DNA of 64,000 nt, from the NCBI RefSeq assembly GCF_003112775.1, contig NZ_BFCH01000007.1, positions 242,413 through 306,412 of the forward strand. The letters are read 5' to 3'. Position numbers and translations under genes: made by a program. This stretch comes from Mycobacterium montefiorense (lineage in GTDB: Bacteria > Actinomycetota > Actinomycetes > Mycobacteriales > Mycobacteriaceae). Below the pieces are notes generated by a model that ran no database searches, was not told the DNA's origin, and worked only from the letters and a program-made list of their open reading frames with translations. Shown here piece by piece: positions 1 to 9,154 of the stretch; positions within the stretch are counted from its first letter, which is position 1, and the number at the start of each line of letters is the position of its first letter.

Positions 1-61
1 CGAACCGAAGTGTCAGGAGTGCGCAGCTGTGCACTTCCCCCAAAGCACTGAGGAGCAATGC

Positions 62-604
62 ATGACGGCATTGATGATGTCCCGCGCACGGAACCGGCAG
101 ACGGTTCGTCGCGCCTCGGCGGTTCGCCTGTCGGCGCGATGGGCAGATATCATCACTGCTGCTTTAGCAGGGCTTCGTCCAGTAGCGGTTGCGGCGGGCA
201 TTATCGCGGCTGGATCGACGTTGCCTGCTCTCGCGCAAGCCGACCCGTCGAACGACCCAATAACCACCGCACTGAACGGCGCAGGAATTGCCAACAGCGG
301 CTCATTCAGCGACAGGATTGCCAGCATCGGTCAGTCGATCTGCCCGTCGCTGGTGAAACCAGGTGCGACCCTCGCGTCGATCACATCGCAACTATCTGGG
401 AACACCGGACTTTCGCCGACGATCGCCGGGATGGTCGCCAGCATGGCGATACAGACGCAATGCCCGGGCGTGATGACGTCGCTCGCCCACGGGAACATGC
501 CGTTCCCGATGCAAGCGCCCGGCGCCCATCCCTTTCCGTCCTTCCCATTCCAGTCTCCAGGTGCCGGCGCGGCTCCGAACCCGCTGATGTTGCCGGGTCG
601 CTAG
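62..604 (+). CDS. Exported small protein, DUF732-like
   Basis: A 180-residue protein of unknown function. Residues 1-30 are Arg-rich, residues 31-60 are hydrophobic and Ala-rich and end in a signal-peptidase-like AQA before Asp61, so export is likely. The mature part has two cysteines (Cys94, Cys134), as in mycobacterial DUF732-type secreted proteins, and a Met/Pro/Phe-rich tail. I chose the ATG at 62 because AGGAG (51-55) sits six bases upstream; ATG codons further upstream have no such site. Its stop overlaps the end of the convergent cupin gene by four bases. Export is read from sequence; family membership is inferred from the size and cysteine pattern. Confidence 0.6.
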   Translation: MTALMMSRARNRQTVRRASAVRLSARWADIITAALAGLRPVAVAAGIIAAGSTLPALAQADPSNDPITTALNGAGIANSGSFSDRIASIGQSICPSLVKPGATLASITSQLSGNTGLSPTIAGMVASMAIQTQCPGVMTSLAHGNMPFPMQAPGAHPFPSFPFQSPGAGAAPNPLMLPGR

Positions 605-1011
605 CCTCGCACGACGCGCAGTCCCTTTCGCTCCTCAAGCTCCTCTTCGGTAACCGGTTCGAGCATCGGTTGCCCGGGCCGGCACAACAATGTGAGGACG
701 AAGCTGCAAACGATGTCAGTGCGATTGTTGGCGTCCTGATAGTGGATCACGTCGCCGCCGGGTCCCCAGAACGCGTCGCCGGCGCGAAGGACCCGTGGTG
801 CTGCACCCTCGAGCTCGAACAACATTTCACCGGCAATCATGTAACCGAATCCCGGGCCGCCAGGAAGGCGATGTGGCGGGTAACCGGGTGCGCCCGGTGG
901 ATGGTTGATGAGGACAGTCAAGACGTGGGCATCCTCAGGTATCAACGGTGACTGTACTTCCTGCACTACCTTGATTGTCGATTTCGATTTGGAGCCCGTC
1001 GTATCCAACAT
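601..1011 (-). CDS. Cupin-domain protein
   Basis: A 136-residue single-domain cupin. The centre shows a weak first cupin motif (HPPGAPGYPPHR followed by GYMIAGEMLFELEG), then the GDAFWGPGGDVIHYQ turn of the second motif. Only some of the usual metal-binding histidines are visible, so metal binding is uncertain. The family includes oxygenases, isomerases and sensors, and no substrate can be assigned. It is the last gene of the minus-strand redox run, six bases after the NmrA-like gene, and probably co-transcribed with it. Confidence 0.65.
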   Translation of the reverse strand: MLDTTGSKSKSTIKVVQEVQSPLIPEDAHVLTVLINHPPGAPGYPPHRLPGGPGFGYMIAGEMLFELEGAAPRVLRAGDAFWGPGGDVIHYQDANNRTDIVCSFVLTLLCRPGQPMLEPVTEEELEERKGLRVVRG

Positions 1012-1017
1012 TTTTCC

Positions 1018-1775
1018 CTAAATGCGGCGGCTGGAGTCTGCGTCGATCCAGTCGGAGTATCGAGTAGCGAAGATAGTGGCGGTCTCGTCTGGTGCGAGGG
1101 TGTGATCGTCGATCACCGCACCGAAGTACGGCGCCTGGGCGTCAGTCACAACCCGACGTTGATCACCATTGGCGGCAAGGCCCAAGCGGACAAAGTCGTC
1201 CATCCCCATTGCTTCGGGTCCAGCGATCTCCAGTACTGCGTTGGTCGGGCGCGCCACAGCCGCGCGGGCCACGGCGGTGGCGACATCGTCGGCGGCGATA
1301 GGACGGAACAATGCAGGTGGCAACCTGACAACGTCTCCGTCTGTGGCGGAATCTGCCAAGCCAAGCGCGAATTCGTAGAACGGAGTTGCTCGCACGATCG
1401 AATACGGCCGGCCAGAATTCTTGATCAGGTTTTCCTGAGCTGCTTTAGCCGTGTTGTAGCCGCTATCTGGCATGACCTGCGCGCCCACCACCGACAACGC
1501 CACATGGTGACTGACTCCAGCTTCCTGTTCAGCAGCAAGAAGATTCGTGGTCGTGGTCGTGAAGAAATGCATCACGGGTTCATCGTCGAACAATGGCGAG
1601 TCGGCGACGTCGACCAGGACATCTGTGCCGTCGACGGCGTTGGCTAGGCCCGCACCGGTAAGTGAATCGACACCCGATCGGCGAGAGGCGCGATCACGTC
1701 GTGTCCCTGCGCGCGCAGCTTGGTCGCTACTTTCGAGCCGATAAGCCCACCACCGCCAATGACTACGATCTTCAT
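1018..1775 (-). pseudogene. NmrA-like NAD(P)-binding reductase, frameshifted
   Basis: The gene starts at ATG 1775 with MKIVVIGGGGLIGSKVA, a Rossmann dinucleotide-binding motif, and reads to about residue 28. There the frame must shift by one missing base (around 1687-1691, in GCGCCTCTCGCC) to continue through SRRSGVDSLTGAGLAN to the end. The downstream part has the YNTAKAAQENL segment and the GRPYSIVRATPFYEF block typical of NmrA/SDR-a5 atypical short-chain dehydrogenases. Restored length is 252 residues. Either the gene is inactive or one base is missing from the sequence. It lies between two cupins in the redox run. Confidence 0.75.
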
Positions 1776-1853
1776 GATGAACCTTTCAGGCTCGGGTTTG
1801 ACTAGTTACCGCCGACATTGCTTGGGCATAGCGAGATTTCGACACCCTACGGT

Positions 1854-2390
1854 TCATTGCCAAATAGGCACACCGGGAAATTCTAGGCCGAAGCGTTTGC
1901 ATAGTTCGGGGATACTGTCGACATCCATCTCCAGTTCATACCGCGCACAGAGTTCATCTAGGTTCTCTGTCGATATCTGGTCCACACCGCCGAGGTCAGA
2001 AAGTTCATCGAAGAACTGCTCGAATCCCGCGGGGGAGATGATCTCAAGGATGCGGGCGGGCTCATCGCCCGCATTCCAGAAGGTATGCCATTGGCCTCGT
2101 GGCTTGAAGATGAAGTCGCCGGGTCCGCCGTAGAGCACCTCGTCGCCAAGCAAAGCGCCTACCCGTCCCTCGATGATCCAGCTGTACTCATCTTCGTTAT
2201 GGTGACGATGCAGCGCCGAGGCTAGCGCTCGCGGTGACATCGGATGCTCGAGGACGGAAAACCGCCCTTCCGCCGCAACCTTATCGACGATGTGGCGAAC
2301 ACCGACCGTCCCCAGGAACACCGACTTGCCCTCGGTGCGGCCAACGGACTTAGCCGGCGGGCCACCCGGCCTCAGGATGTCATTTGTCAC
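1854..2390 (-). CDS. Cupin-domain protein, quercetinase-like
   Basis: A 178-residue cupin. The first motif is clear (HRHHNEDEYSWIIEGRVGAL: two usable histidines and a Glu) and is followed by GPGDFIFKPRGQWHTFWN carrying the second-motif histidine. A single metal-binding cupin fold with a C-terminal helical extension (FEQFFDEL onward) is typical of quercetin-2,3-dioxygenase-like proteins of actinobacteria. The substrate is unknown. It lies downstream of SDR copy 1 on the same strand, about 100 bases away, within the redox run. Confidence 0.7.
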   Translation of the reverse strand: MTNDILRPGGPPAKSVGRTEGKSVFLGTVGVRHIVDKVAAEGRFSVLEHPMSPRALASALHRHHNEDEYSWIIEGRVGALLGDEVLYGGPGDFIFKPRGQWHTFWNAGDEPARILEIISPAGFEQFFDELSDLGGVDQISTENLDELCARYELEMDVDSIPELCKRFGLEFPGVPIWQ

Positions 2391-2485
2391 TGGAATCCCT
2401 TCTCAACGATGCGCCTCAGCTGGGTCCGCGGTCGATTGTCCAGCGCCCCAAAATGTTTCGGCCCAGTTCCCTACCGTGCCAGGAC

Positions 2486-3328
2486 CTCCATCGGGTTAGT
2501 TGCGGCCGGCCATGAAGCCTCCGTCGACGTTGAGAATCGCGCCCGTGACCCAGCTGGATTGTTCGGAGAGCAGATAGGTGACCGCGTTGGCGACGTCGGC
2601 GGGGGTGCCGACTCGCCGCAGCGGATGCAGTGGCGCGAAAGCGTCAAGCGTCTCGTCGATCTCGCCCTTGGGGACCCACCGCTCGAGAGCGGGGGTCTTG
2701 ACGGCGGCAGGTGCCACCGCGGTGACCCGGATCTCGTGCACAGCAAGCTCGATGGCCAGGTTGTGGGTCAGCGCATGCAAGCCAGCCTTTTGCATCGAGT
2801 GCCCACACGATGGGGTCAGACCAATGGCCTGATGTGCCCACATGCTGCCGATGTTGACGATCGCACCGCCCTCCCCGCGCGCGATCATGCCCGCGACGAC
2901 GGTCTGCGTCAGGAAGAACAAGGCATAGTTGAGATCCAGGTACGAGTCGTAGAACTGCGCGTCGTACTCGAGAAACGGCTTGGGGATGAAGAATCCGGCC
3001 GCATTGACCAACAGTGTCGCATCGCCGTGCTGCTCAGAAATCGCACGCTGCACATCGGCAACGGCGGTGCGATCGGTCAAGTCGGCGGCGATGCCCCAGG
3101 CCTCGCCACGCCGGCCCTTTAGTTCAGCGACGGTGTCGTCGACACGCGCTTTCGAGTGTCCGACGATCACCGCGCTCCCGCCGTGATCGACGACGTCGAT
3201 CGCGACGTGGCGGCCCATGCCGGCACTGCCGCCGACAACAATGACCTTCTTGGCGTCAAAATGCATGTGCGGGGCTCCTTCCCGATTCTCTTGGCGACCG
3301 CGACTGGACCGCCGTTCTTCGTATCGAC
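2486..3328. repeat. Direct repeat copy 1 of duplicated SDR unit
   Basis: This segment, covering an SDR gene and short flanks, repeats at 4211-5051 in the same orientation. Shared flanks include CTCCATCGGGTTAG just past the stop codon and ACCGCCGTTCTTCGTATCG upstream of the start. The stretch 2807-2978 is base-for-base identical to 4532-4703, while neighbouring parts differ at many positions. Confidence 0.85.
2496..3266 (-). CDS. Short-chain dehydrogenase copy 1 (catalytic Tyr replaced)
   Basis: A 256-residue classical SDR with an unusual cofactor motif GGSAGMGRH (residues 12-20), NAAG at 88-91, active-site Ser141, and Lys160. At the expected YxxxK position the protein reads HSMQK, so the catalytic Tyr156 is His. 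The sister protein at 4221-4991 keeps Tyr. The C-terminal [14 protein letters not shown] is standard. Start ATG 3266 gives the same length as the sister and has GAAGGAG upstream. It follows the NTF2-like gene in the same run. The fold is certain; activity is doubtful without the Tyr, and a structural or altered role is possible. Confidence 0.85.
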   Translation of the reverse strand: MHFDAKKVIVVGGSAGMGRHVAIDVVDHGGSAVIVGHSKARVDDTVAELKGRRGEAWGIAADLTDRTAVADVQRAISEQHGDATLLVNAAGFFIPKPFLEYDAQFYDSYLDLNYALFFLTQTVVAGMIARGEGGAIVNIGSMWAHQAIGLTPSCGHSMQKAGLHALTHNLAIELAVHEIRVTAVAPAAVKTPALERWVPKGEIDETLDAFAPLHPLRRVGTPADVANAVTYLLSEQSSWVTGAILNVDGGFMAGRN

Positions 3329-3345
3329 TGAGAATTGGCTGTCGC

Positions 3346-3726
3346 CTAAGCGCCCGGAGCGATCGCACAGGCTGCGACACAGACCCAGGTGCCCGCACGC
3401 TTCTGATATGTGTCCGTGTACAGAGCTTCCTGGTCCACTCCATCGGAGAGCGTGGTGTATGTGGCGCGGGCGTGGATCAGAGCAACGTCGCTGAGGATGC
3501 GGATGTTGACGTCGTGCACAGCAAGATCCCTGAAGGGGCGCGGCTTACCGATGTAGTCGAGGAACTCTTCACGGTTGCGGGTGACGCCAGGAGTCTGCAC
3601 GATGAAGTCTTCAGCGAGGAACTCGCTGAAACGCTTGACGTCGTTGAACTGGTCGGAGTGGACGTAGTCATTGTTGAGTTGCTCGAGGATCGCCAGATCT
3701 TCGGTCAACTGCTTGGTGTCGTTCAT
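3346..3726 (-). CDS. NTF2-like / SnoaL-type protein (DUF4440-like)
   Basis: A 126-residue single-domain protein. Helical start ([19 protein letters not shown]), [14 protein letters not shown] and the strand-rich ending [13 protein letters not shown]...[19 protein letters not shown] match the NTF2-like cone fold of DUF4440/SnoaL proteins. These are either small-molecule isomerases or ligand-binding proteins; no active site can be assigned. ATG 3726 overlaps the msrB stop (ATGA), so it is translationally coupled to msrB in the redox run. Confidence 0.75.
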   Translation of the reverse strand: MNDTKQLTEDLAILEQLNNDYVHSDQFNDVKRFSEFLAEDFIVQTPGVTRNREEFLDYIGKPRPFRDLAVHDVNIRILSDVALIHARATYTTLSDGVDQEALYTDTYQKRAGTWVCVAACAIAPGA

Positions 3727-4202
3727 TTTCCTGTTCCTTCCCTGTGCGCCGGTACCGCGTTCGTGAACAGACTCTGGTACTGGCCGTAGCCTTCGGCGTC
3801 AAGGTTGTCGCGGTGGATAAACCGCAGCGATGCCGAGTTAATGCAGTAGCGCAATCCTCCGGCTTCTGTTGGGCCATCCGGGAATACGTGTCCCAGATGG
3901 CTGTCGGCGTGGGCGGAACGCACCTCGACGCGGTCCATTAAATGGCTCCGGTCTCGCCTCTCGACGACGTTATCCGCGTCGATAGGCTCGGTGAAGCTGG
4001 GCCAACCGGTACCGCTGTCGAATTTGTTCACCGAAGCGAAAAGCGGTTCACCAGAAACAATGTCAACATAGATGCCGGGTTCATGGTTGTTGTGATAATC
4101 GCCGGTGAACGGAAGCTCGGTGCCGTTCTCCTGGGTGACGTGGTACTGCTCGGGGCTCAACGCATCAACAGCGGCAGGGTTCTTGTTATATTCGTGTGGC
4201 AC
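3723..4202 (-). CDS. msrB: Peptide methionine-R-sulfoxide reductase MsrB
   Basis: Reduces methionine-R-sulfoxide in proteins, repairing oxidative damage in the cytosol. The 159 residues include GTGWPSF (64-70), [11 protein letters not shown] (101-111) and [11 protein letters not shown] (118-128) with resolving/catalytic Cys120, all MsrB signatures. The two CxxC pairs that bind structural zinc in many MsrBs are absent (ASVN near 57, AHAD near 99), so this is a zinc-free form. The GTG at 4202 is preceded by GGAGGAG. It lies between the two SDR copies, which fits a redox-stress operon. Confidence 0.92.
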   Translation of the reverse strand: MPHEYNKNPAAVDALSPEQYHVTQENGTELPFTGDYHNNHEPGIYVDIVSGEPLFASVNKFDSGTGWPSFTEPIDADNVVERRDRSHLMDRVEVRSAHADSHLGHVFPDGPTEAGGLRYCINSASLRFIHRDNLDAEGYGQYQSLFTNAVPAHREGTGK

Positions 4203-4210
4203 GGATACTC

Positions 4211-5051
4211 CTCCATCGGGTTAGTTGCGGCCGGCCATGATGCCACCGTCGACGTTGAGAATCGCGCCGGTCACCCAGCTCGCCTCATCAGACAGCAGAT
4301 ACATGACGGCGTTGGCGACGTCGGCGGGAGTGCCAACACGTCCCAACGGATGCAATGGCGCGAAAGTATCTAAGGTGGCGTCAATCTCGTCTTTGGGGAT
4401 GAAGCCCTCGTAGAGCGGGGTCTTGACGACAGCCGGCGCCACCGCGTTGACCCGAATCTTGTGCCCGGCAAGCTCGATGGCCAGGTTATGGGTCAGCGCA
4501 TGCAAGCCGGCCTTTTGCATCGAGTATCCCGACGATGGGGTCAGACCAATGGCCTGATGTGCCCACATGCTGCCGATGTTGACGATCGCACCGCCCTCCC
4601 CGCGCGCGATCATGCCCGCGACGACGGTCTGCGTCAGGAAGAACAAGGCATAGTTGAGATCCAGGTACGAGTCGTAGAACTGCGCGTCGTACTCGAGAAA
4701 CGGTCTGGGGATAAAGAATCCGGCCGCATTGACCAACAGTGTCGCATCGCCGTGCTGCTCAGAAATCGCACGCTGCACATCGGCGACCGCGCTGCGATCG
4801 GTCAAGTCGGCGGTGATCCCCCAGGCTTGGCCACCCCCGCTCGTCAGGTCGGTCACGGTGTCGTCGACACGGTCTTGCGAGCGTCCGACGATCACCGCAC
4901 GGCCGCCGTGGCGCACGATATCAACGGCGACCTGCCGGCCCATGCCGGCGCTACCTCCGACGACAATGACCTTCTTGGCGTCAAAATGCATATTCGGGTC
5001 CCTTCAGGCTCTCCTGACGGCTCCGACCGAACCGCCGTTCTTCGTATCGAC
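4211..5051. repeat. Direct repeat copy 2 of duplicated SDR unit
   Basis: Second copy of the SDR unit described at 2486-3328. This copy is first in the transcribed run, and the bipartite inverted-repeat element at 5084-5124 lies just upstream of it; copy 1 has no such element. Confidence 0.85.
4221..4991 (-). CDS. Short-chain dehydrogenase copy 2
   Basis: A 256-residue SDR oxidoreductase, the first gene of the redox run. Cofactor motif GGSAGMGRQ (12-20), NAAG (88-91), Ser141, Tyr156 and Lys160 (YSMQK) form an intact catalytic set. The C-terminus reads [13 protein letters not shown]. It is nearly identical over large parts to the SDR at 2496-3266. The ATG at 4991 (MHFDAKK) is preceded by GAAGGG. 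The substrate is unknown; neighbours MsrB, an NTF2-like protein and cupins suggest oxidative or electrophile stress, which is inference. Confidence 0.88.
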   Translation of the reverse strand: MHFDAKKVIVVGGSAGMGRQVAVDIVRHGGRAVIVGRSQDRVDDTVTDLTSGGGQAWGITADLTDRSAVADVQRAISEQHGDATLLVNAAGFFIPRPFLEYDAQFYDSYLDLNYALFFLTQTVVAGMIARGEGGAIVNIGSMWAHQAIGLTPSSGYSMQKAGLHALTHNLAIELAGHKIRVNAVAPAVVKTPLYEGFIPKDEIDATLDTFAPLHPLGRVGTPADVANAVMYLLSDEASWVTGAILNVDGGIMAGRN

Positions 5052-5281
5052 CACGCCGTCATACCGAGACTGCTGCCCGGCGGGGTGAGCCGTCATCACC
5101 CCAGGAGTTGTTTCACCCGGGCGAGTTTTGGCGGCGCGAGGTGAACCGACGTGTGGGTGGCTGAGAGCCAGAAAGCCGAAAAGCCTGTGCGGCAGATGAG
5201 GCGGACTGCGAGGTCACGGATACCGAGAAGGTCGCGCGGTGGAGCCGGCGTGCGGCGATGTTAAACGCGGTGTCGATCGGT
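4992..5281. other. Leader region of the SDR/MsrB run
   Basis: This 290-base stretch holds the start of the direct repeat (to 5051) and the bipartite inverted repeat at 5084-5124. A possible extended -10 (TCGGTATGAC, minus strand, around 5060-5069) lies between the repeat and the gene. I see no convincing gene in 5130-5281. Confidence 0.4.
5084..5124 (-). promoter_or_regulatory. Bipartite inverted-repeat operator, copy A
   Basis: GGTGAG-CCGTC-ATCACC (5084-5100), 12 bases, then TCACCCGGGCGA (5113-5124). The same two elements with the same spacing occur at 12642-12682. Here each has one mismatch from perfect symmetry. It is 93 bases upstream of the first SDR of this run. Confidence 0.6.
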
Positions 5282-5500
5282 CTACGTTTTGGAGTGCGCC
5301 GTCTTGGCGGCCTCGCGCTGCGCCTTTTCTTTCACATGGGTGGAGCAGCGATGCCCCATATCGCAATGGAACCGGTCACTACATTCACGCGAACAATAGA
5401 CAGATGCCACCGGAAGCCATTCCGGATCAGAAAGGTCACGCGGCCGGGCGTCCGGATGGAAGGTATGGCCGCAGTGTACGCAGGTCTTGGTCTTGACCAT
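5282..5500 (-). CDS. Small Cys-rich putative zinc-binding protein
   Basis: A 72-residue protein. CVHCGHTF (Cys7, Cys10), then VYCSRECSDRFHCDMGHRC (Cys36, Cys40, Cys46, Cys52) give six cysteines and several histidines, enough for one or two zinc sites. A Lys/Glu-rich tail follows. I chose the ATG at 5500 because the Cys pattern begins right after it; an upstream ATG would add 16 residues without features. It lies downstream of mmpL on the same strand but about 150 bases away. Family and role are unknown. Confidence 0.5.
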   Translation of the reverse strand: MVKTKTCVHCGHTFHPDARPRDLSDPEWLPVASVYCSRECSDRFHCDMGHRCSTHVKEKAQREAAKTAHSKT

Positions 5501-5652
5501 AAAGGTCAGACTACGCGCGTTGACCCCATCTCGGTGGCGTGAAATCAACCAAATTCGTTGGCGCCATTCGCAAATTCGTTAAACAAGCTATGGACAAGAC
5601 GTGTTGTCGGTGCAGCCCAATCCGCAATCGGCAGCGCGGACAATATCGGGTG

Positions 5653-8590
5653 CTATGTCGGCGGGACCCCGTGCCGCGGCTGGTGTAATAGAGCACGAAC
5701 CAGCGGGCGCGGCCCGACGGACCGAAGCATCTGGCTGGCCGGGCGGACCCGCACCCGTTTCGGCCACCAGAACCAGCGTCCCATCACCGTCATGATCGAC
5801 GGCGTGATGAGCGATCGGACGACGAAGGTATCGAACAACAGGCCGATTCCGATCGTCGTGCCGAATTGGCCGATCGCCCGCAGATCGCTGGTGATCATCG
5901 TGCCCATGGTGACGGCGAACACCACACCGGCAGCAGTCACCACCGGGCCGGTCACACCCATACCACGGATGAGTCCCGTTTTCAGGCCGGCACCGATCTC
6001 CTCCTCTATCCGCGACACCAGCATCAAGTTGTAATCGGATCCCACCGCCAAGAGCACGATCAACGCGAATTCGGTTGCTACCCAGTGCAACTGGAAATTG
6101 CCAAGGTGCTGCCAGATCAGTGTCGAGAATCCGAAGGCCGCCCCTAGCGACATCACAATGGTGCCGACGATGACGCCCGCTGCGACCAAAGCGCGGGTGA
6201 CGATCACCATGATGATGAAGATGAGCACGATCGAGGCCACCCCGGCGATCATCAGGTCGTACTTAGCGCCGTTGGCGATGTCGTAAAACGTCGCGGCCGT
6301 GCCGCCGAGATAGATATCGGCGTTCTCCAGCGACGTGAGTTTCAGCGCCTCCTTGGCCGCTTGGCGCTCCTGATCGACGGACGCGATTCCCTTCGTCGTC
6401 GCCGGGTCCACCGCGTGGGTGATGATGAAGCGAGCGGCTTTTCCGTCCGGCGATACCATCAATCGCAACCCCAACTGGAAGTCAGGGTTCTGGAAGATCT
6501 CGGGTGGCAGGTAGAACAGGCTTTCTGTGCGAGAGTCGTTGAAAGACTTGCCCATCACGGCGTTAGTGTCGGTCAGCCGGTCGAACTGATCGATCAGGCT
6601 GTCGAACGAGCTGTAGATGGTCAGCGTCGTGTCACGGATCGCCTTCGTGACGGCGATATTCTCGGGAATGATCGCCAACAATTCGCGGGTGGCTGCAGCC
6701 GTGTCGGTGAGGTCGCTGGTGAGGGCGTGGAACTTCTCGGCCAGCCGATCGAACCCATCCAGCGCGTCAAAGAGCGATCGTAGCGACCAGCAAATCGGGA
6801 TGTCGTAGCAGTGCTTCTCCCAGTAGAAGTAACTGCGAATCGGTCTCCAGAAGTCGTCGAAATCCGCGATATGGTCCCGGATCTCGTCCGTGATGGCAGC
6901 CGTCTCCCCCGTGGTTTTCGAGCTGTCGTCCGCGGCACTCGCGAGCTTCTGGGTCACCGCGTACTGGCGCTCTAACAGGGCGCGATCTGGGTGTCGAGGA
7001 AGCCGGTGATCTTCTTGATGTCGCCGACACGGGACTTCAGGTAATTGAGGTTGTCGCGGATCGGCGCGCTTTGCACACTGAGTTGGAACGGAATCGATCC
7101 GTCTTGGATTGGCGGCCCGAGTGGTCTGGTGATGCTCTGCACCCGTTCGATGCCGGGCACCCGGAAGATCGCGCCGGCAATCTTGTCCAGGACCAGCATG
7201 TCGGTGGTGTTGCGCAGATCGTGGTCCGATTCGATCATCAGCAGGTCCGGGTTCAAACGGGCCTGGGTGAAGTGTTGATCGGCCGCGGTGTATGCCTTCA
7301 CCGACGACGCGCTCTGCGGCAGGTAATACAGGTCGTTGTAGCGCGGGGTGAAGCCCGCCAAGCCCAGGGCGCCGACGATCGCCAGGATGACGGAGATGGC
7401 GAGGATCGGCGCCGGCCACCGCACGATAGCCGTCGCCAGACGGCGCCACCGGGTGTAGTTGAACTCGCGCTTCGGGTCGAAGAGGCCGAACCCGCTTGCG
7501 AACGCGATCAGCGCCGGCGTCAGGGTCACCCCGGCGGCCACCACCACCAGCAGACCCACGGCGCACGGAAACGCCAGCGAACTGAAGTACGGCAGCCGAG
7601 TGAAATGCAAACAGGCCAGCGCCCCGACGATCGTCAAACCCGAACCCAGCACCACCTTGGTGACCCCGGCGAAGGTGTCGTAGTAGGCGGCTTCGCGGTC
7701 CAGCCCCGTGCGCGGCCCTCTTGATAGCGGCCGACCATGAATATCGCGTAGTCGGTACCCGCCGCGATGGCTAACGCCGTCAGCAAGTTGACGGCGAAAG
7801 TCGACAGCCCCATGATGCCGGTTTCGCCCAGCAGCGCTACCACGCCTCGGCCGGTGGCCAGTCCGACGAACAGGATGACCATCGTCAGCAGCACGGTGCC
7901 GATGGATCGGTAGACGAATATCAGCATGATCGCGATGATGATGATGGTGATGATCGTCATCTTGGCCAGGCTCGCGTCGCCGACAACGATCGTGTCGGCG
8001 GTCAGGGCTCCCTGGCCGGCGACGTAAGCCTTCACCCCTGGCGGCGGCTTCGAGTCCGCGACGATTTTGCGAACCGCGGCAACCGATTTGTCGCCGACGG
8101 CTCCGCCTTGGTCACCGCGCAGGTTGACCTGGACGTAGGCGGCTTTGTGGTCGTAGCTCTCGACACCCGAGGACGTGAATCGCTGCCCCCAGAAATTCAG
8201 CGCATGCTCAACGTATTCGTGGTCCTGCTGCAGCTTTGTGACCAGATCGTCGTAATACCGGTGAGCCTCCTCGCCCAGAGGTTTGTCACCGACCAGGGTC
8301 ACCAGGACGAGGTTGTCGGAGTCGTACTCCTTGAATTTCTCCCCGATGTGCTTCATCCCGGTTACCGAAGGCGCGTCGGACGGCGAAAGCGGCACCGAGA
8401 CGTCCTCGGCAACCTTCTCCAACTGTGGGACAAAGACGTTTACGCCGACCGCGATCAGCAGCCAGACCACGATGATCGGCAGCGCCAGGACGCGGAGGGT
8501 GCGGGCCACACGTGGTTTGCGCTCGACTACGGTGCGCTGCGGGACCGGGATTTCGTCGGTGTCCTCAGCGTCGCGCGCGTCGCTCGTCAT
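5653..8590 (-). pseudogene. mmpL: MmpL-family RND transporter, two frameshifts
   Basis: MmpL proteins export lipids, siderophores or drugs across the inner membrane. ATG 8590 (MTSDARDAED) overlaps the mmpS stop. The N-terminal part has the first membrane helix, a periplasmic domain, and the RND helix block ending in GTDYAIFMVGRYQEG. Frame is lost near 7703-7718 and resumes as LDREAAYYDTFAGV. It is lost again near 6978-6984 (DTQIA to LLERQYAV), then runs to 5653. Each break needs one added base; restored length is about 979 residues, normal for MmpL4/5-type proteins. Either the pump is dead or bases are missing from the sequence. Confidence 0.85.
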
Positions 8591-9030
8591 GCGGATTTGT
8601 CCAAGCAGGAAACCTGCGCGTCGCGGGTGTTGACGACCTGTTGTTGGTCGACCAATTTGCCGTCGACGGTGATCCGGCATCCGATGGAGGAGCTGTCACC
8701 TTGGGCGACGACGTAGGCGAAGATGCCGGGCATCTCGGCGACGATCGTCGTCGACCATGGCAACGCGGTGAAGTTGGCCTTCTGCGGTAGTGACTCCGCG
8801 TCCATCCAGTTGACGACGCCGGTCGTACCGGGTGGTCCAAATATTTCGTATACGGCGGTCTTGGCCGCATACGGCGGGGTGGCATCGCGGGGATCAGGCT
8901 TGGGCAAGCCCGGTCCCGGGAAGACGCCGTTGAGTCGGTCCACTGCAACGCCGCCGATAATCAGAGCCGCGACTACGACCAGCGGAACCCAAGCTCGCTT
9001 AAGAAGTGTCAGCAACCGAGTGCCTCCCAC
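8587..9030 (-). CDS. mmpS: MmpS-family membrane accessory protein
   Basis: A 147-residue partner of MmpL. One N-terminal membrane helix (WVPLVVVAALIIGGVAV, about 14-30) is followed by a periplasmic beta-rich domain: AVYEIFGPPGT, VNWMD, LPWSTTI, and IGCRITVDGKLVDQQ with a Cys pair at the end (IGC and VSC). This is the standard MmpS4/5 layout. ATGA overlap with mmpL shows coupled translation. The MFS gene ends 124 bases upstream. Unlike mmpL, this gene is intact. Confidence 0.92.
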   Translation of the reverse strand: MGGTRLLTLLKRAWVPLVVVAALIIGGVAVDRLNGVFPGPGLPKPDPRDATPPYAAKTAVYEIFGPPGTTGVVNWMDAESLPQKANFTALPWSTTIVAEMPGIFAYVVAQGDSSSIGCRITVDGKLVDQQQVVNTRDAQVSCLDKSA

Positions 9031-9154
9031 TCCGGAATACTCGATGGGCTGACATTAGGACAGATCGTTGACCACGCCACCGCAGGGCAAACGCCATAGT
9101 GGTCGCGCTGATTCCCGCCGTGGCCACCATACCGGCGCGCCGTGGCAGCAGCGT

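Noticed and set aside
58..951. 297-codon open frame across the start of the window
   Set aside because: It overlaps the DUF732-like gene and runs antisense to the cupin. Its composition is Arg/His/Pro-rich and it has no domain pattern.
2244..3122. Long open frame antisense to SDR copy 1
   Set aside because: It mirrors the SDR coding sequence; the same antisense frame appears opposite copy 2, as expected for a shadow.
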